A stretch of 64,000 nt of DNA from Myxococcus sp. CA023 (GTDB lineage: Bacteria > Myxococcota > Myxococcia > Myxococcales > Myxococcaceae). Each line of letters starts with the position of its first letter. The first letter of the stretch is position 1. The position numbers and the translations under genes are program-made. Positions 11,541 to 19,822 of this stretch are shown here, piece by piece. The notes beneath the pieces are model-generated. The model saw nothing but the letters and a program-made list of their open reading frames with translations. It was not told where the DNA came from and ran no database searches. The DNA is taken from contig NZ_JAAEAH010000040.1 of NCBI RefSeq assembly GCF_010998615.1, positions 1 to 64,000 of the forward strand, in the 5' to 3' direction.

Positions 11541-12698
11541 ATGAGCACGTCATCGCCCAGGCATGTTCTCGTGGCTGGGGCTGGAATTGGTGGACTCACG
11601 CTGGCTTGCGCGCTTCGGCGCGCGGGTCTCTCCGTCACCGTCTTCGAGCGCTCCGGCGCCTTGAAATGGGTGGGCGCGGGCCTCACGGTTCAGATGAACG
11701 CCTCGGCGGCCCTGCGCCGCATCGGCCTGTGTGACGAGGTGGCCCAGGCCGGTGCATGCCCCACGGACAGCGCGATTCTGAAGCCGTCGGGTTCGGCGCT
11801 CACGCGGCTTCCGGTGACTCGGATTCAGGAGGAACTGGGGCTGCCTCTGGTGTGTGTCCACAGGGCGCGGCTCCAGTCCGTGCTGCTGGCTCATGCCGGG
11901 GAGGAGAACGTCCGGATGGGGCTCACCGTGACGGCGTTTCACGACGATGGCCAGACGGTGACGGTGCGGTTGTCGGACGGTAGCTCGGTGACGGGCGATG
12001 CGCTGGTGGGTGCGGACGGGCTGCGCTCGGTGGTGCGTGGGGCGCTGTTGGGCGACGCGCCGCTGCGCTATTCGGGCTACACGAGCTGGCGGGGCGTGTG
12101 CTCAGACGTCCCGAGCGCGACGCCGGGACTTGTTTCAGAGACGTGGGGGCCTGGGGCGCGCTTCGGTGTGGTGCCCATTGGCTTCGGGCAAACGTACTGG
12201 TTCGCCACGCAGAATGCTCCGGCCGGAGGGCAGGATGCCCCCGGGGAGACACGGGCCCGGTTGCAGTCCATCTTCGGCGGGTGGCACGCGCCCATCGCGG
12301 ACCTGATTGCCGCGACGGATGAAGCGAACATCATCCGCACGGACATCCACGACCGGCCGCCTGCCAGCCGCTGGAGCCGGGGCCGGGTGACTTTGTTGGG
12401 AGACGCCGCGCACCCGATGACGCCCAACATGGGGCAGGGTGGGTGTCAGGCCATCGAGGATGCCGTGGTGCTGGCGGAGTTGCTGGCCGCGGAGGGCCCC
12501 GTGGACGCGGCGCTGGCGGCCTACGAGCAACGCCGGCTCGAGCGTGCCAACAGCTTCGTGACGCGTTCCTGGAGCCTGGGGCGCGTGGCCCAGTGGGAGA
12601 GTTCCGCGGGGCGCTTCATTCGTAATGCGCTCTTCCAACTCGTGCCTCAAGGGCTCGCCGCCCGGCAGGTCCGAGCGTTGGTGCGCGACGCCGCGTAA
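11541..12698 (+). CDS. FAD-dependent monooxygenase (PHBH/salicylate hydroxylase-like)
   Basis: A class A flavoprotein monooxygenase, 385 residues. Seen: the N-terminal dinucleotide motif VLVAGAGIGGLTLACALRRA with an acidic ribose-binding residue (VFERS), the DG motif VGADGLRSVVRG, and the C-terminal GDAAHPMTPNMGQGGCQAIEDA that contacts FAD. Such enzymes hydroxylate or epoxidise aromatic or isoprenoid substrates with NAD(P)H and O2. No pathway genes flank it, so the substrate is open. Confidence 0.92.
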   Translation: MSTSSPRHVLVAGAGIGGLTLACALRRAGLSVTVFERSGALKWVGAGLTVQMNASAALRRIGLCDEVAQAGACPTDSAILKPSGSALTRLPVTRIQEELGLPLVCVHRARLQSVLLAHAGEENVRMGLTVTAFHDDGQTVTVRLSDGSSVTGDALVGADGLRSVVRGALLGDAPLRYSGYTSWRGVCSDVPSATPGLVSETWGPGARFGVVPIGFGQTYWFATQNAPAGGQDAPGETRARLQSIFGGWHAPIADLIAATDEANIIRTDIHDRPPASRWSRGRVTLLGDAAHPMTPNMGQGGCQAIEDAVVLAELLAAEGPVDAALAAYEQRRLERANSFVTRSWSLGRVAQWESSAGRFIRNALFQLVPQGLAARQVRALVRDAA

Positions 12699-12701
12699 GT
12701 C

Positions 12702-12719
12702 CCTCGAGGGCTTTCGAGG
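12702..12719. terminator. Short hairpin between convergent genes
   Basis: CCTCGA / TCGAGG with a six-base loop, just after the monooxygenase stop and 9 bp before the stop of the convergent barrel-like gene. The stem is short, so this is a weak call. Confidence 0.35.
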
Positions 12720-12727
12720 AGCGGTTT

Positions 12728-13438
12728 CTAGAGGTTCAGTCCAAGAAGCGCCCCCGCGAACGGGCCGTCGAGCGAAACCGTGAACGCGGCCGCATCAGGA
12801 GTGGGCTGAAGCCCGTTCGCCTGTTCGAAGTAGTGCGTATAGCCCCCATGGACGCGAGCATGCACGTAGCGACTCAGCTTGACCTGGATCGCAGCCAGTC
12901 CGCCCGCGCCGAAGGCCCACTTGCGCATGCGGCCCTCGTAGAAGTTGTTGGCGCCAACGGGTGTGTAGCCCGGCTCCCCTGGCTGCGCCTGACCAATCTG
13001 CCCCGTGGGCAGTGAGACCTCCGCCGCGCTGCCGAACGCGCTCACCCCGAGCGTCACGTTTCGTGTCAGCGAGAACCGCTTCTCCAGCCCCGGCCGCAGC
13101 GCGAGGACCTGGACGTCACCACCCGCCAGGTACCAGTCGATGCCGTTCGTCCACCACCAGTCGCTCCGTTCGGAGTCACGGACGAGGTTGAAGTGGAGTC
13201 CGCCGGAAAGGCGCGCGGCTCCGCTTCGGGCGTTCACCGTCTTCATCCGTGAACGCAGCGTTGGCACCTCCGTCGCGGGATGCCGCATCGGAGACAGCGT
13301 CCCACCGACCTCCACCGCGAGCTGTGGCGGCGGGAGCGTCGCTTCCTGCTCAGGGGGCGGCGCTGCTCCCAGGGCTGGAGAGGACAGGCAGGCAGTCATC
13401 AGCAAGCCGATGGTGGGCACCGCGCGAGTGACGCACAT
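12728..13438 (-). CDS. Secreted outer-membrane-barrel-like hypothetical protein
   Basis: A 236-residue protein with a Sec signal (ends ALGA-A near residue 25). Alternating beta-type segments follow (GGLHFNLVRDSERSDWWW, RNVTLGVSAFGSAAEVSL, YVHARVHGGYTHYF), and the chain ends hydrophobic (GALLGLNL). This is consistent with a small beta-barrel or periplasmic beta protein. No domain family recognised. It lies about 90 bp downstream of the DUF4139 pair on the same strand and could be part of that unit. Confidence 0.6.
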   Translation of the reverse strand: MCVTRAVPTIGLLMTACLSSPALGAAPPPEQEATLPPPQLAVEVGGTLSPMRHPATEVPTLRSRMKTVNARSGAARLSGGLHFNLVRDSERSDWWWTNGIDWYLAGGDVQVLALRPGLEKRFSLTRNVTLGVSAFGSAAEVSLPTGQIGQAQPGEPGYTPVGANNFYEGRMRKWAFGAGGLAAIQVKLSRYVHARVHGGYTHYFEQANGLQPTPDAAAFTVSLDGPFAGALLGLNL

Positions 13439-13531
13439 GGGGGCTTCCTCCCGGGGGATGAATGCTTCCGCCGGAACCCTGGTGGAAGTCCCGGCCCCCC
13501 AGGGCTGTTTCGCGGTGGAACCCGGGCCTCA

Positions 13532-15091
13532 TCAGAGCCCGGCCACCTTCGCCGCGCTCGTCACCACGTAGTCCATCGCCAACTCCTGCTGCGAGCGGGG
13601 CGACGCCGTCAACTCGAAGCGGACGATGCCATCCTCGCTGACGCGCGCGGGCGCGGGCTTCGTGCTCTCCTTCATCAGCTGGATTTCCACCGACTCCACC
13701 TCGGAGACGGGTATCCGCTCCTCGATGGCCACCGGCACCGCCTTCGCGCCCATGTTGGAGAGGAACAGCCGCACCTTGTGCGTCGTCACCTTGCGGCCGG
13801 TGAGTCGGCTGGTCTCCCGCCCCACGTCCTCCGTTCGCGCCACGCGCAGCGCGTCCTCGCTGCCGAATCCCAGCTTCACGCGCTCGCCCTTGCCGGTGAA
13901 ACGCAGCTGCGCACGCCCCACATAGCCGTGGGTCCGCACCAGCTTCACGGGGCCCGCGAGCAACACCGTGGGGCCCGTGTTGTCGAACCGGGCCACCCGG
14001 TGCACCAGGGGGGACTGCTCCGGCATGGCCATCAGCTCGGATGCCGCGGGCGCGGTGAACTGGAACAGGGGCACGCGGTAGGGCTCGCCGTCCGGTGGCA
14101 CACTGGCCCGATGCGGGGCCGTCACCGTCAGCGGTTCACCTCCGTCGTCCATGCCCGGTAGCGCATCCTCCCGCCGGGCAGCGCCGGGCTCGCCCGCGGT
14201 CTGGATGACCTCCTCTCGGATGGCCACCTCCACCACCTGCTTCTCGCGCTCCGTCTTGTCCCGCAGCCACAGCCGGTCCTCCTGGAGCCTCGGTGGCGTG
14301 GCGCCCAGCGTGGGCCGCGCGGTGGAGAACGCCAACTCCACGTCCTTCCACTCCTCACCGGTGCGCTGCCAGACGACGGCCTCGCACTCCAGTGTGACGG
14401 ACTCACCGGAGGCTTCGCGGGACAGCGTTGCGCGGTAGGAAGGCCGCCAGGCCGTGCAGGGCACCAGGTACGTGACGGACAGCGTGGCGGGCCCGCCCGT
14501 GGGGTGGCCCACCTCCAGCTCGGCCTGGGTGTCGACCGTTGGCTCCAGGAGCTCGACAGCCGTCTGCGAGGCCCGTGCTTCGTCGAGCTGCTCCCGCAGT
14601 CGCAGCGTCCGGCGCTGAGCCTCTCGGAACGCCGAGTCCGCCGACAGCTGCTCGCGGCGCACCGTCTCCAACTGCTCCCGCCACGTCTCCGGCCGCGACT
14701 GTCCGGCGCCTGCCTGCTCGGAGATGGCGCGGTGGACATCGGTGCGCGCGGTGTCCAACAGCCGCAGCCGCGCCGCCAGCCGGGTTTCGTCCGCGACCAC
14801 GCGCCGGAGCTCCTGCTCCAGCTCCGCGACGCGCTTTCCGAGCGCGGTGCGGTGTTCGCGCTCGGCCTCGGGTGGTTGCGGCTTCGTCGCCCGGCGGATG
14901 CGTGCCTGGGAGATGGTGCCACCCGCGACCTTCGCCTGGAGCGAGCGGTCCACGGCGATCGGGGACAGTCCCTGAATGACCAGTCGCTGCGTTCCCACGG
15001 ACAGGGGAATCTCCCCCCGCCGCTCGACGAGCGCCCGGTCCTCGAGGACGGTGACCTTGACCACGGGCAGGATGAAAGGGGTGCCCATCAT
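13532..15091 (-). CDS. DUF4139 (MuiA-type) family protein, second of a coupled pair
   Basis: A 519-residue protein with the layout of the mucoidy-inhibitor-A-like family. It has an N-terminal DUF4140-like strand region (VVKVTVLEDRALVERRGEI), a long coiled coil (about residues 60-160, EREHRTALGKRVAELEQEL) and a C-terminal DUF4139 domain (LSVTYLVPCTAWRPSYRATL and onward). The ATG at 15091 overlaps the stop of the preceding gene as ATGA, so translation is coupled. I see no signal peptide. The function of the family is not established; envelope polysaccharide effects are reported only by the family name. Confidence 0.82.
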   Translation of the reverse strand: MMGTPFILPVVKVTVLEDRALVERRGEIPLSVGTQRLVIQGLSPIAVDRSLQAKVAGGTISQARIRRATKPQPPEAEREHRTALGKRVAELEQELRRVVADETRLAARLRLLDTARTDVHRAISEQAGAGQSRPETWREQLETVRREQLSADSAFREAQRRTLRLREQLDEARASQTAVELLEPTVDTQAELEVGHPTGGPATLSVTYLVPCTAWRPSYRATLSREASGESVTLECEAVVWQRTGEEWKDVELAFSTARPTLGATPPRLQEDRLWLRDKTEREKQVVEVAIREEVIQTAGEPGAARREDALPGMDDGGEPLTVTAPHRASVPPDGEPYRVPLFQFTAPAASELMAMPEQSPLVHRVARFDNTGPTVLLAGPVKLVRTHGYVGRAQLRFTGKGERVKLGFGSEDALRVARTEDVGRETSRLTGRKVTTHKVRLFLSNMGAKAVPVAIEERIPVSEVESVEIQLMKESTKPAPARVSEDGIVRFELTASPRSQQELAMDYVVTSAAKVAGL

Positions 15092-17301
15092 GTCCTCCGG
15101 TTGCCGCCGCCGAGCATCTTGTTGCCCGGAATCTTGACGGTCCATGTCGCCTTCAGCGTCTGCGCTTCACCTGGCTGGAGCACCACGCGCCACGCGCGCT
15201 CGCCCTCCACCTTTGCTTCACCGGGCAAGGGCAGGCGCTTCTGCCAGAGCGGGGCAACTTCCAGTTCCTCCACCTTGATGTCCTTCTCCGTGCTGATGGG
15301 GACGGTGGGCACGCGCTCGCACACCTCGACCAGGATGCGATTGCTCAGCCGGTTGGCCAGCTCCACCGACACGTGGTGCGTCAGCATCGTCGAGCCGCCG
15401 AACATGCCGCCCGTCGCTTCGTCGAACCGCGTGTTGCGCGCGACCTTGATGGACTCCTCCACACCGAGCCCCAGCCGCTGTGTTGAGCCCGGGGCCATGG
15501 TCGGGAGGGGAGACGTCATCAGGAACTCGTTCTCCAGCGTGACGTCCACGGGACCTGCCAGCAGCGGATACGGCGTCCGGTTCTCCACGCGCACCGTGCG
15601 GAACGCACGCGACTCCACGGAGGGGACACAGACGTATTCCGCGGACAGCCCCACTGGTACCGACAACACCGGCACGGTGTGCCACGCTCCGTCCGAAGGC
15701 ACGTCCGCGCGCGTCTCTACATCGAAGCGCGCATCGAAGTGAGGCGAGGATGTGCGTGGCGGCTGGGACCACGCCGGCGCGGGGGCCGCCCATATGGAAG
15801 AGGTCTCCTGCAGACTCAGGGCGACTCGCACGGTGATGTCGATCTGCGTGTGGACCTCCGCCAGGGCCACCAGCTCCTGGGTGACGTGCCCAGGGCGCGG
15901 TTGCAGTCTGCCACGCGCGCCCAGGTCATCCGCGGGCGCCATGCTCAGGCGGTCGTAGTCCAGCAGCGCGTCGGAGGGCTCCTGCCTCGGAGGTGTTCGC
16001 TCGCCACCACCACCACCACCGCCCAGCGAGGCGGCATCCATGCTGAGCCCGTCTCCGTCATCGTCGAATGAACTCTCGGGCGCCTCCTCGAGCTCGGCCG
16101 GAGGTGGCGGTCGGCGCGCGCGCGACATCAGGCCACCGCCTCGCGCTCGCGATCGCGAGCGCGTCTCCTCTTCCTCGGGGGCAGCGGCACTGGGGCGCAT
16201 CGGAGCACTTCGAGGGGCCGCCGCCAGCGGAGGCGGTGGCGCGGCCGCTTCCGCCATGGCGAAGTCGGGCTCGGGCGCGATGGGCACGGCACTGCGCTTG
16301 TTCTTCTGGGGCTGCTCGAGGACGGCGGGCATTGGCTCGGGTTCGGCGCGGACCTCGGGCTGAACCGGCGTGGGCGTCCGCGTGGCGTCGTAGCCCGCGA
16401 ACAGCTCATCGAGCCCCGGTGGTGCCTCCCTCCAGCCCGAACGCGCGGGAGCCGGTTGATGGCGGCCAATGCGCAGCGCCTTCAGCTCGGGGACTTCCGC
16501 ATGCCGGGCGAGGTCCGCGGTGGAGACGGCGAGCTTCACCCCCGTCCAGTCCTCGCCGGTGCGCTGGAGCACGGAGGCGCGCATGCGCAGCGTTCCCTCT
16601 TCCAGCGTGCGCGGCAGGCGCAAGTCGTAGGTGGGCACCCAGCGAGCCCCCTGGACGGCGTACTCCAGTGCGAGCCGCGCACCCTGGTCCGCGGGAAGGG
16701 GGCCCGACAGCGTCAGCACGACCGCGCGGTACACGCGGGCGCGCTGGCCTCGTACGGACGAAGAGGCTTCGGCCACGCGGTTGCGCCGCAAGCGCAGCTC
16801 GGCCTCGGCGTCACGCTGCTGCCGCTCCAGGTCCAGCTTCCGCGAATGGAGCGCGGCGAGCTCGGTGTCCACGAAGGACATGAGCGACAGCATCGCGGAC
16901 ACGGGGGCGTCCCGGGGCTCCTGCGCTTCTTTCGGCCGGGGTGGAAACCCGGGGGACAGCTTCGACAGCGCATCCAGTTCCTGACCCACGCGCGCGAGCT
17001 GTTGGGTGAGGTCGGAGAGGCGGTGCTCGGCTGCCTCCAAGGCGAGGTGCTCCGCGGGCACGTCGACTTCTGGCGGAAGCTGGACGTCATAGGTGGGACG
17101 AAGGTCGCGCACGGCGAGCCCGGACGGGCCGTGCACCACGGACGCCCGGAGCGAGCCGGGTTGCAACGACAAGGGCAGGCCATTGATTCGCACCTGCGAG
17201 GGCAACATCCCTCCCGCCGTGGGAATCGTGGCGACCCGCGTACAAAGCGCCCCCTCCGCGTGGACGGTGACGGCTTCGAGGTTCGAGGTGACGACGAGCA
17301 T
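15088..17301 (-). CDS. DUF4139 (MuiA-type) family protein with long disordered insert
   Basis: A 737-residue paralogue of the downstream gene. The N-terminus LEAVTVHAEGALCTRVATIP matches the DUF4140 segment, followed by a coiled coil (EAAEHRLSDLTQQLARVGQEL). The DUF4139 region (LALEYAVQGARWVPTYDLRL) then begins and is interrupted at about residues 270-480 by a Pro/Ala/Glu-rich, Arg/Ser-rich and poly-Gly low-complexity stretch. It resumes at ELVALAEVHTQIDITVRVAL. The start ATG at 17301 follows GGTGAG. The two genes overlap by 4 bp, suggesting fixed stoichiometry and perhaps a heteromer. Confidence 0.82.
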   Translation of the reverse strand: MLVVTSNLEAVTVHAEGALCTRVATIPTAGGMLPSQVRINGLPLSLQPGSLRASVVHGPSGLAVRDLRPTYDVQLPPEVDVPAEHLALEAAEHRLSDLTQQLARVGQELDALSKLSPGFPPRPKEAQEPRDAPVSAMLSLMSFVDTELAALHSRKLDLERQQRDAEAELRLRRNRVAEASSSVRGQRARVYRAVVLTLSGPLPADQGARLALEYAVQGARWVPTYDLRLPRTLEEGTLRMRASVLQRTGEDWTGVKLAVSTADLARHAEVPELKALRIGRHQPAPARSGWREAPPGLDELFAGYDATRTPTPVQPEVRAEPEPMPAVLEQPQKNKRSAVPIAPEPDFAMAEAAAPPPPLAAAPRSAPMRPSAAAPEEEETRSRSRARGGGLMSRARRPPPPAELEEAPESSFDDDGDGLSMDAASLGGGGGGGERTPPRQEPSDALLDYDRLSMAPADDLGARGRLQPRPGHVTQELVALAEVHTQIDITVRVALSLQETSSIWAAPAPAWSQPPRTSSPHFDARFDVETRADVPSDGAWHTVPVLSVPVGLSAEYVCVPSVESRAFRTVRVENRTPYPLLAGPVDVTLENEFLMTSPLPTMAPGSTQRLGLGVEESIKVARNTRFDEATGGMFGGSTMLTHHVSVELANRLSNRILVEVCERVPTVPISTEKDIKVEELEVAPLWQKRLPLPGEAKVEGERAWRVVLQPGEAQTLKATWTVKIPGNKMLGGGNRRT

Positions 17302-17325
17302 GGCTGCTCACCGTAATCGAGATGT

Positions 17326-17352
17326 CTTATAAAAATCAGTCCCCCCGGACAA
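17326..17352 (-). promoter_or_regulatory. Candidate sigma-70 promoter for the DUF4139 operon
   Basis: The only AT-rich patch nearby. On the minus strand it reads TTGTCC, 15 bp, TATAAG, ending 24 bp before the ATG at 17301. The spacer is short of the usual 17 bp, so this is a candidate only. Confidence 0.35.
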
Positions 17353-17424
17353 AAGGCCCCAACCCGTGAGGTCGGGATGCCCTTGGGTCGGATTGACGAC
17401 ACGCAGCATTGGAGCTAGCGCGCC

Positions 17425-17973
17425 TCAGCTCTTCTCGGTGCTCGTCACGGGCGGAGACTGGAGCCGCTGACGCTTCAAGGGGCGGCCCACGCAGTCACGC
17501 CCTGGCTTCGGCTCGCGGGTGCTTCGCGGGCGGTACTCCCAATGCCAGGGCTCGGAGCGCACCGTGCGCTTGAAGCCGAAGCGGCATGCATTCGACACGA
17601 GCCAGTCATAGGTCGGTGTCTTGACACCACCGATGACCAGGTCCACCGCGAGGCCTCGCTGATGGTTGGAGCGCCCGGGCCGTGCCGCCTGAGGCCCCTT
17701 GCCCTTGCGGTAGCGCTCATAGAGCCGGCGCTGCTTCGCGGGGGAGCGGTAGCCGCTGTTGACCCAGAGGTAGATGTTCTTCGAACGCGCTTCGGCCTTC
17801 ATCCGCCGGTACGCGTCCGCGGCGTCGGTATGAAGCAACTGCCCGTTCTTGAGACGAACGAGCCGAGCCCCCTTCGCCTCACTTCGCCGGGGCTTTGCGT
17901 CGCCGGCGACGGCTTGGGGCGCGAACAGGCACAGGAGGATGAAGACTCCCCAACGGAGCAGCGCGAGCGACAT
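17425..17973 (-). CDS. M15 family D-Ala-D-Ala carboxypeptidase (VanY-like), secreted
   Basis: A peptidoglycan peptidase of the VanY/M15B type, 182 residues. An N-terminal signal (SLALLRWGVFILLCLFAPQAVA) is followed by VNSGYRSPAKQRRLY, the zinc motif SNHQRGLAVDLV (SxHxxGxAxD) and the distal EPWHWEY, which supplies the catalytic Glu and the third zinc ligand. It would trim stem peptides in the periplasm. The ATG at 17973 is chosen because the signal peptide starts there; the open frame extends upstream by 20 residues. Confidence 0.88.
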   Translation of the reverse strand: MSLALLRWGVFILLCLFAPQAVAGDAKPRRSEAKGARLVRLKNGQLLHTDAADAYRRMKAEARSKNIYLWVNSGYRSPAKQRRLYERYRKGKGPQAARPGRSNHQRGLAVDLVIGGVKTPTYDWLVSNACRFGFKRTVRSEPWHWEYRPRSTREPKPGRDCVGRPLKRQRLQSPPVTSTEKS

Positions 17974-18057
17974 GTTTGGACGCCGGCCCCGTGGCCGGAA
18001 TCCGAACTTTCGCGCGTCTGTGCCTCGACGCAAGCAGACGGGAAGGCGAGCGCCTGT

Positions 18058-18462
18058 TCAGAACAGTTTCAATTGTGCGTCCTGAGTCTTCACTTCGCGC
18101 GGAGGCAACGGCTGGAATCCATGTGCGCGGGCCCACGTCTCGCTGGGGCCCGTCCAATGGTGTGATGCCATCCGGACGTGGTCGCGCTCGTCGAAGGTGA
18201 CGCCCTCCGCCTCCAGGGCCTCGCGCTGTCCGTAACCCGAGGTGCTGATGCCACCCGTGCGGTTGATGACGCGCTGCCAGGGCACGCTGTCCGCGCGGGC
18301 GCCCAACGCGCCCAGTGCATGTCCCACGACGCGGGCATCGCAGCCATCACCGATGATGACGGCGATGTCCCCATAGGTGGCCACCTGCCCATGCGGCACC
18401 TGCGCGGTGACGGTGTAGATGCGCTCGAAGTAGTCGCGCTCGTCGCGTGGCGGTGTGGACAT
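18058..18462 (-). CDS. Alkyltransferase-like protein (MGMT homologue lacking the reactive Cys)
   Basis: A 134-residue homologue of the O6-alkylguanine-DNA alkyltransferase DNA-binding domain: VPHGQVATYGDIAVIIG, ARVVGHALGALGA and the former active-site segment VPWQRVINRTGGIS. Family knowledge: active MGMT has PCHRV here, while alkyltransferase-like (ATL) proteins carry Trp in place of Cys and flag alkylated guanines for nucleotide excision repair. This gene has PWQRV, so it should bind lesions without repairing them. Start at 18462, 10 bp after the FHA gene stop, hence probably cotranscribed. Confidence 0.9.
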   Translation of the reverse strand: MSTPPRDERDYFERIYTVTAQVPHGQVATYGDIAVIIGDGCDARVVGHALGALGARADSVPWQRVINRTGGISTSGYGQREALEAEGVTFDERDHVRMASHHWTGPSETWARAHGFQPLPPREVKTQDAQLKLF

Positions 18463-18472
18463 GCGGGATGGC

Positions 18473-19003
18473 TCAGCCGCTGCGCGAGCCCAGGCCGGTG
18501 GCCTCGCCCGCGCGCAGGCGCTCATGCAGGGTGCGGGTGAGCAGGTACCAGAACTGCACGTTGCCCACGCTCAGGATGTCGCCGTCGCGCAGCACGGCCT
18601 CGCGGCCACCCAGGGAGCGGGCATTGAGGAAGGTGCCGTTGGTGGAGCCCAGGTCCTGCACGGTGCAGCGCTGGTCGGCTTCGTTCCACCGTAGCTCCGC
18701 GTGCATCTTGGACACGGACGCGTCGTCGACGACCAGGTCGCAGTCCATGCGGCGGCCAATGCGCAGCCGGTCGGTGGCGTTGAGCGGCGGCAGGGTGGCC
18801 ACGCGCAGGTGTTCGAACTCGAACAGCAAGGCCAGCATGCCCTGTTCGATTTCCGAGGGCGCCGCCATGCGGGTGGGGGCGAGCACGGCGGTCGAGGCCT
18901 CGGAAGGCGGGCGCTGGATGAGTGCAAAAGGCCCCAGTTGACGCTGGAAGGTACTGGAGGGCAGGGCGGCACCGAGCCCGCGCATTTCCTGGACGGACAG
19001 CAC
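18473..19003 (-). CDS. FHA domain protein
   Basis: A 176-residue protein with a forkhead-associated phosphothreonine-binding domain in the C-terminal half. Diagnostic residues: RIGRRMDCDLVVDDASVSKMHAEL (GR, S..H) and VQDLGSTNGTFLNARSL (NG). The N-terminal half (about 75 residues) has no recognised domain. FHA proteins read Ser/Thr kinase signalling, abundant in myxobacteria; no kinase gene is adjacent. It is immediately upstream of the alkyltransferase-like gene on the same strand. Confidence 0.9.
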   Translation of the reverse strand: MLSVQEMRGLGAALPSSTFQRQLGPFALIQRPPSEASTAVLAPTRMAAPSEIEQGMLALLFEFEHLRVATLPPLNATDRLRIGRRMDCDLVVDDASVSKMHAELRWNEADQRCTVQDLGSTNGTFLNARSLGGREAVLRDGDILSVGNVQFWYLLTRTLHERLRAGEATGLGSRSG

Positions 19004-19068
19004 GGGGGCAGACTAGCGGGTCAAAGGGCGCGCGCCCAGCCCATCCCCCGTTCCCTGTACGGGTTTCA

Positions 19069-19098
19069 TTGACCAACTTGTCAGTGGTTCCTTACATT
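19069..19098 (+). promoter_or_regulatory. Sigma-70-type promoter for the GreA-like gene
   Basis: TTGACC (19069-19074), 18 bp, TACATT (19093-19098), about 90 bp before the ATG at 19192. Both hexamers are close to consensus and the spacing is acceptable, in an otherwise GC-rich stretch. Confidence 0.55.
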
Positions 19099-19191
19099 GG
19101 GCTTTTGTTTGGTCGCGGGGGCCGGGCTCCGGAAGAGGAGCGCCGGCCCTCCATTTTATTGAACCTGGGAGTGGTGGAAGGAGCTGTGTCG

Positions 19192-19710
19192 ATGAGCAGC
19201 GGGAGCGACAACATCCCGATGACCCCGTCCGGACTGCGCAAGCTGAAGGAGGAACTGAAGCACCTCCAGTCCGTCGAGCGGGGGAAGATCTCGCGCGAGA
19301 TCGAGGTCGCTCGCGCACATGGTGACCTGCGTGAGAACGCGGAGTACCACGCGGCGAAGGAGAAGCAGTCGCACATCGAGGGGCGCATCCTGACCCTCAA
19401 CGACTGGATCGCCCGCGCGGAGGTCATCGACCCGGCGAAGCTGGGCGGCGACAAGGTCATCTTCGGGGCGACGGTGGACCTGCTCGATACCGAAACCGAC
19501 AAGCCGGTGAGTTACCGGCTCGTGGGGGAGATCGAGGCAGACCTGAAGAAGCGGTGGATTGCCGTCACCTCGCCGGTGGCGCGCGCGCTCATCGGCAAGA
19601 AGGTGGGTGACATCGCCACGGTGCAGAGCCCCGGCGGCGTGCGCGAGCTGGAAGTCCAGGAGATCCGCTTCGAGGAGCCCGAAGAAGAGGCCCCGGCGAG
19701 CGGGAGCTGA
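19192..19710 (+). CDS. greA: Transcription elongation factor GreA-like
   Basis: Transcript cleavage factor that rescues backtracked RNA polymerase. The 172 residues show the N-terminal coiled coil, with the basic and acidic tip signature ISREIEVARAHGDLRENAEY (D and E at the tip) and EYHAAKEKQSHIEGRI, then the C-terminal FKBP-like domain (GATVDLLDTETDKPVSYRLV, SPVARALIGKKVGDIATV). The ATG at 19192 has GGAAGGAG nearby upstream. The acidic C-terminal tail (EEPEEEAPASGS) is extra compared with E. coli GreA. It could be one of several Gre paralogues in a myxobacterial genome. Confidence 0.92.
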   Translation: MSSGSDNIPMTPSGLRKLKEELKHLQSVERGKISREIEVARAHGDLRENAEYHAAKEKQSHIEGRILTLNDWIARAEVIDPAKLGGDKVIFGATVDLLDTETDKPVSYRLVGEIEADLKKRWIAVTSPVARALIGKKVGDIATVQSPGGVRELEVQEIRFEEPEEEAPASGS

Positions 19711-19822
19711 ACCTCGGAAGCCGCCGTGAGTTGCCGGGGGAGCGGGCCAGGGCTCGCTTCCCCGGTCTCGTTTTGTGGGAGACGTCATCCCCGTTCCGTA
19801 GGATGTACGGCGGAACCCCCGC

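Noticed and set aside
19071-19096. TGTAAG-N16-GGTC on the minus strand near the FHA gene
   Set aside because: The -10 position is GGTC, not CGTC. It overlaps the greA sigma-70 promoter and is not linked to copper genes.
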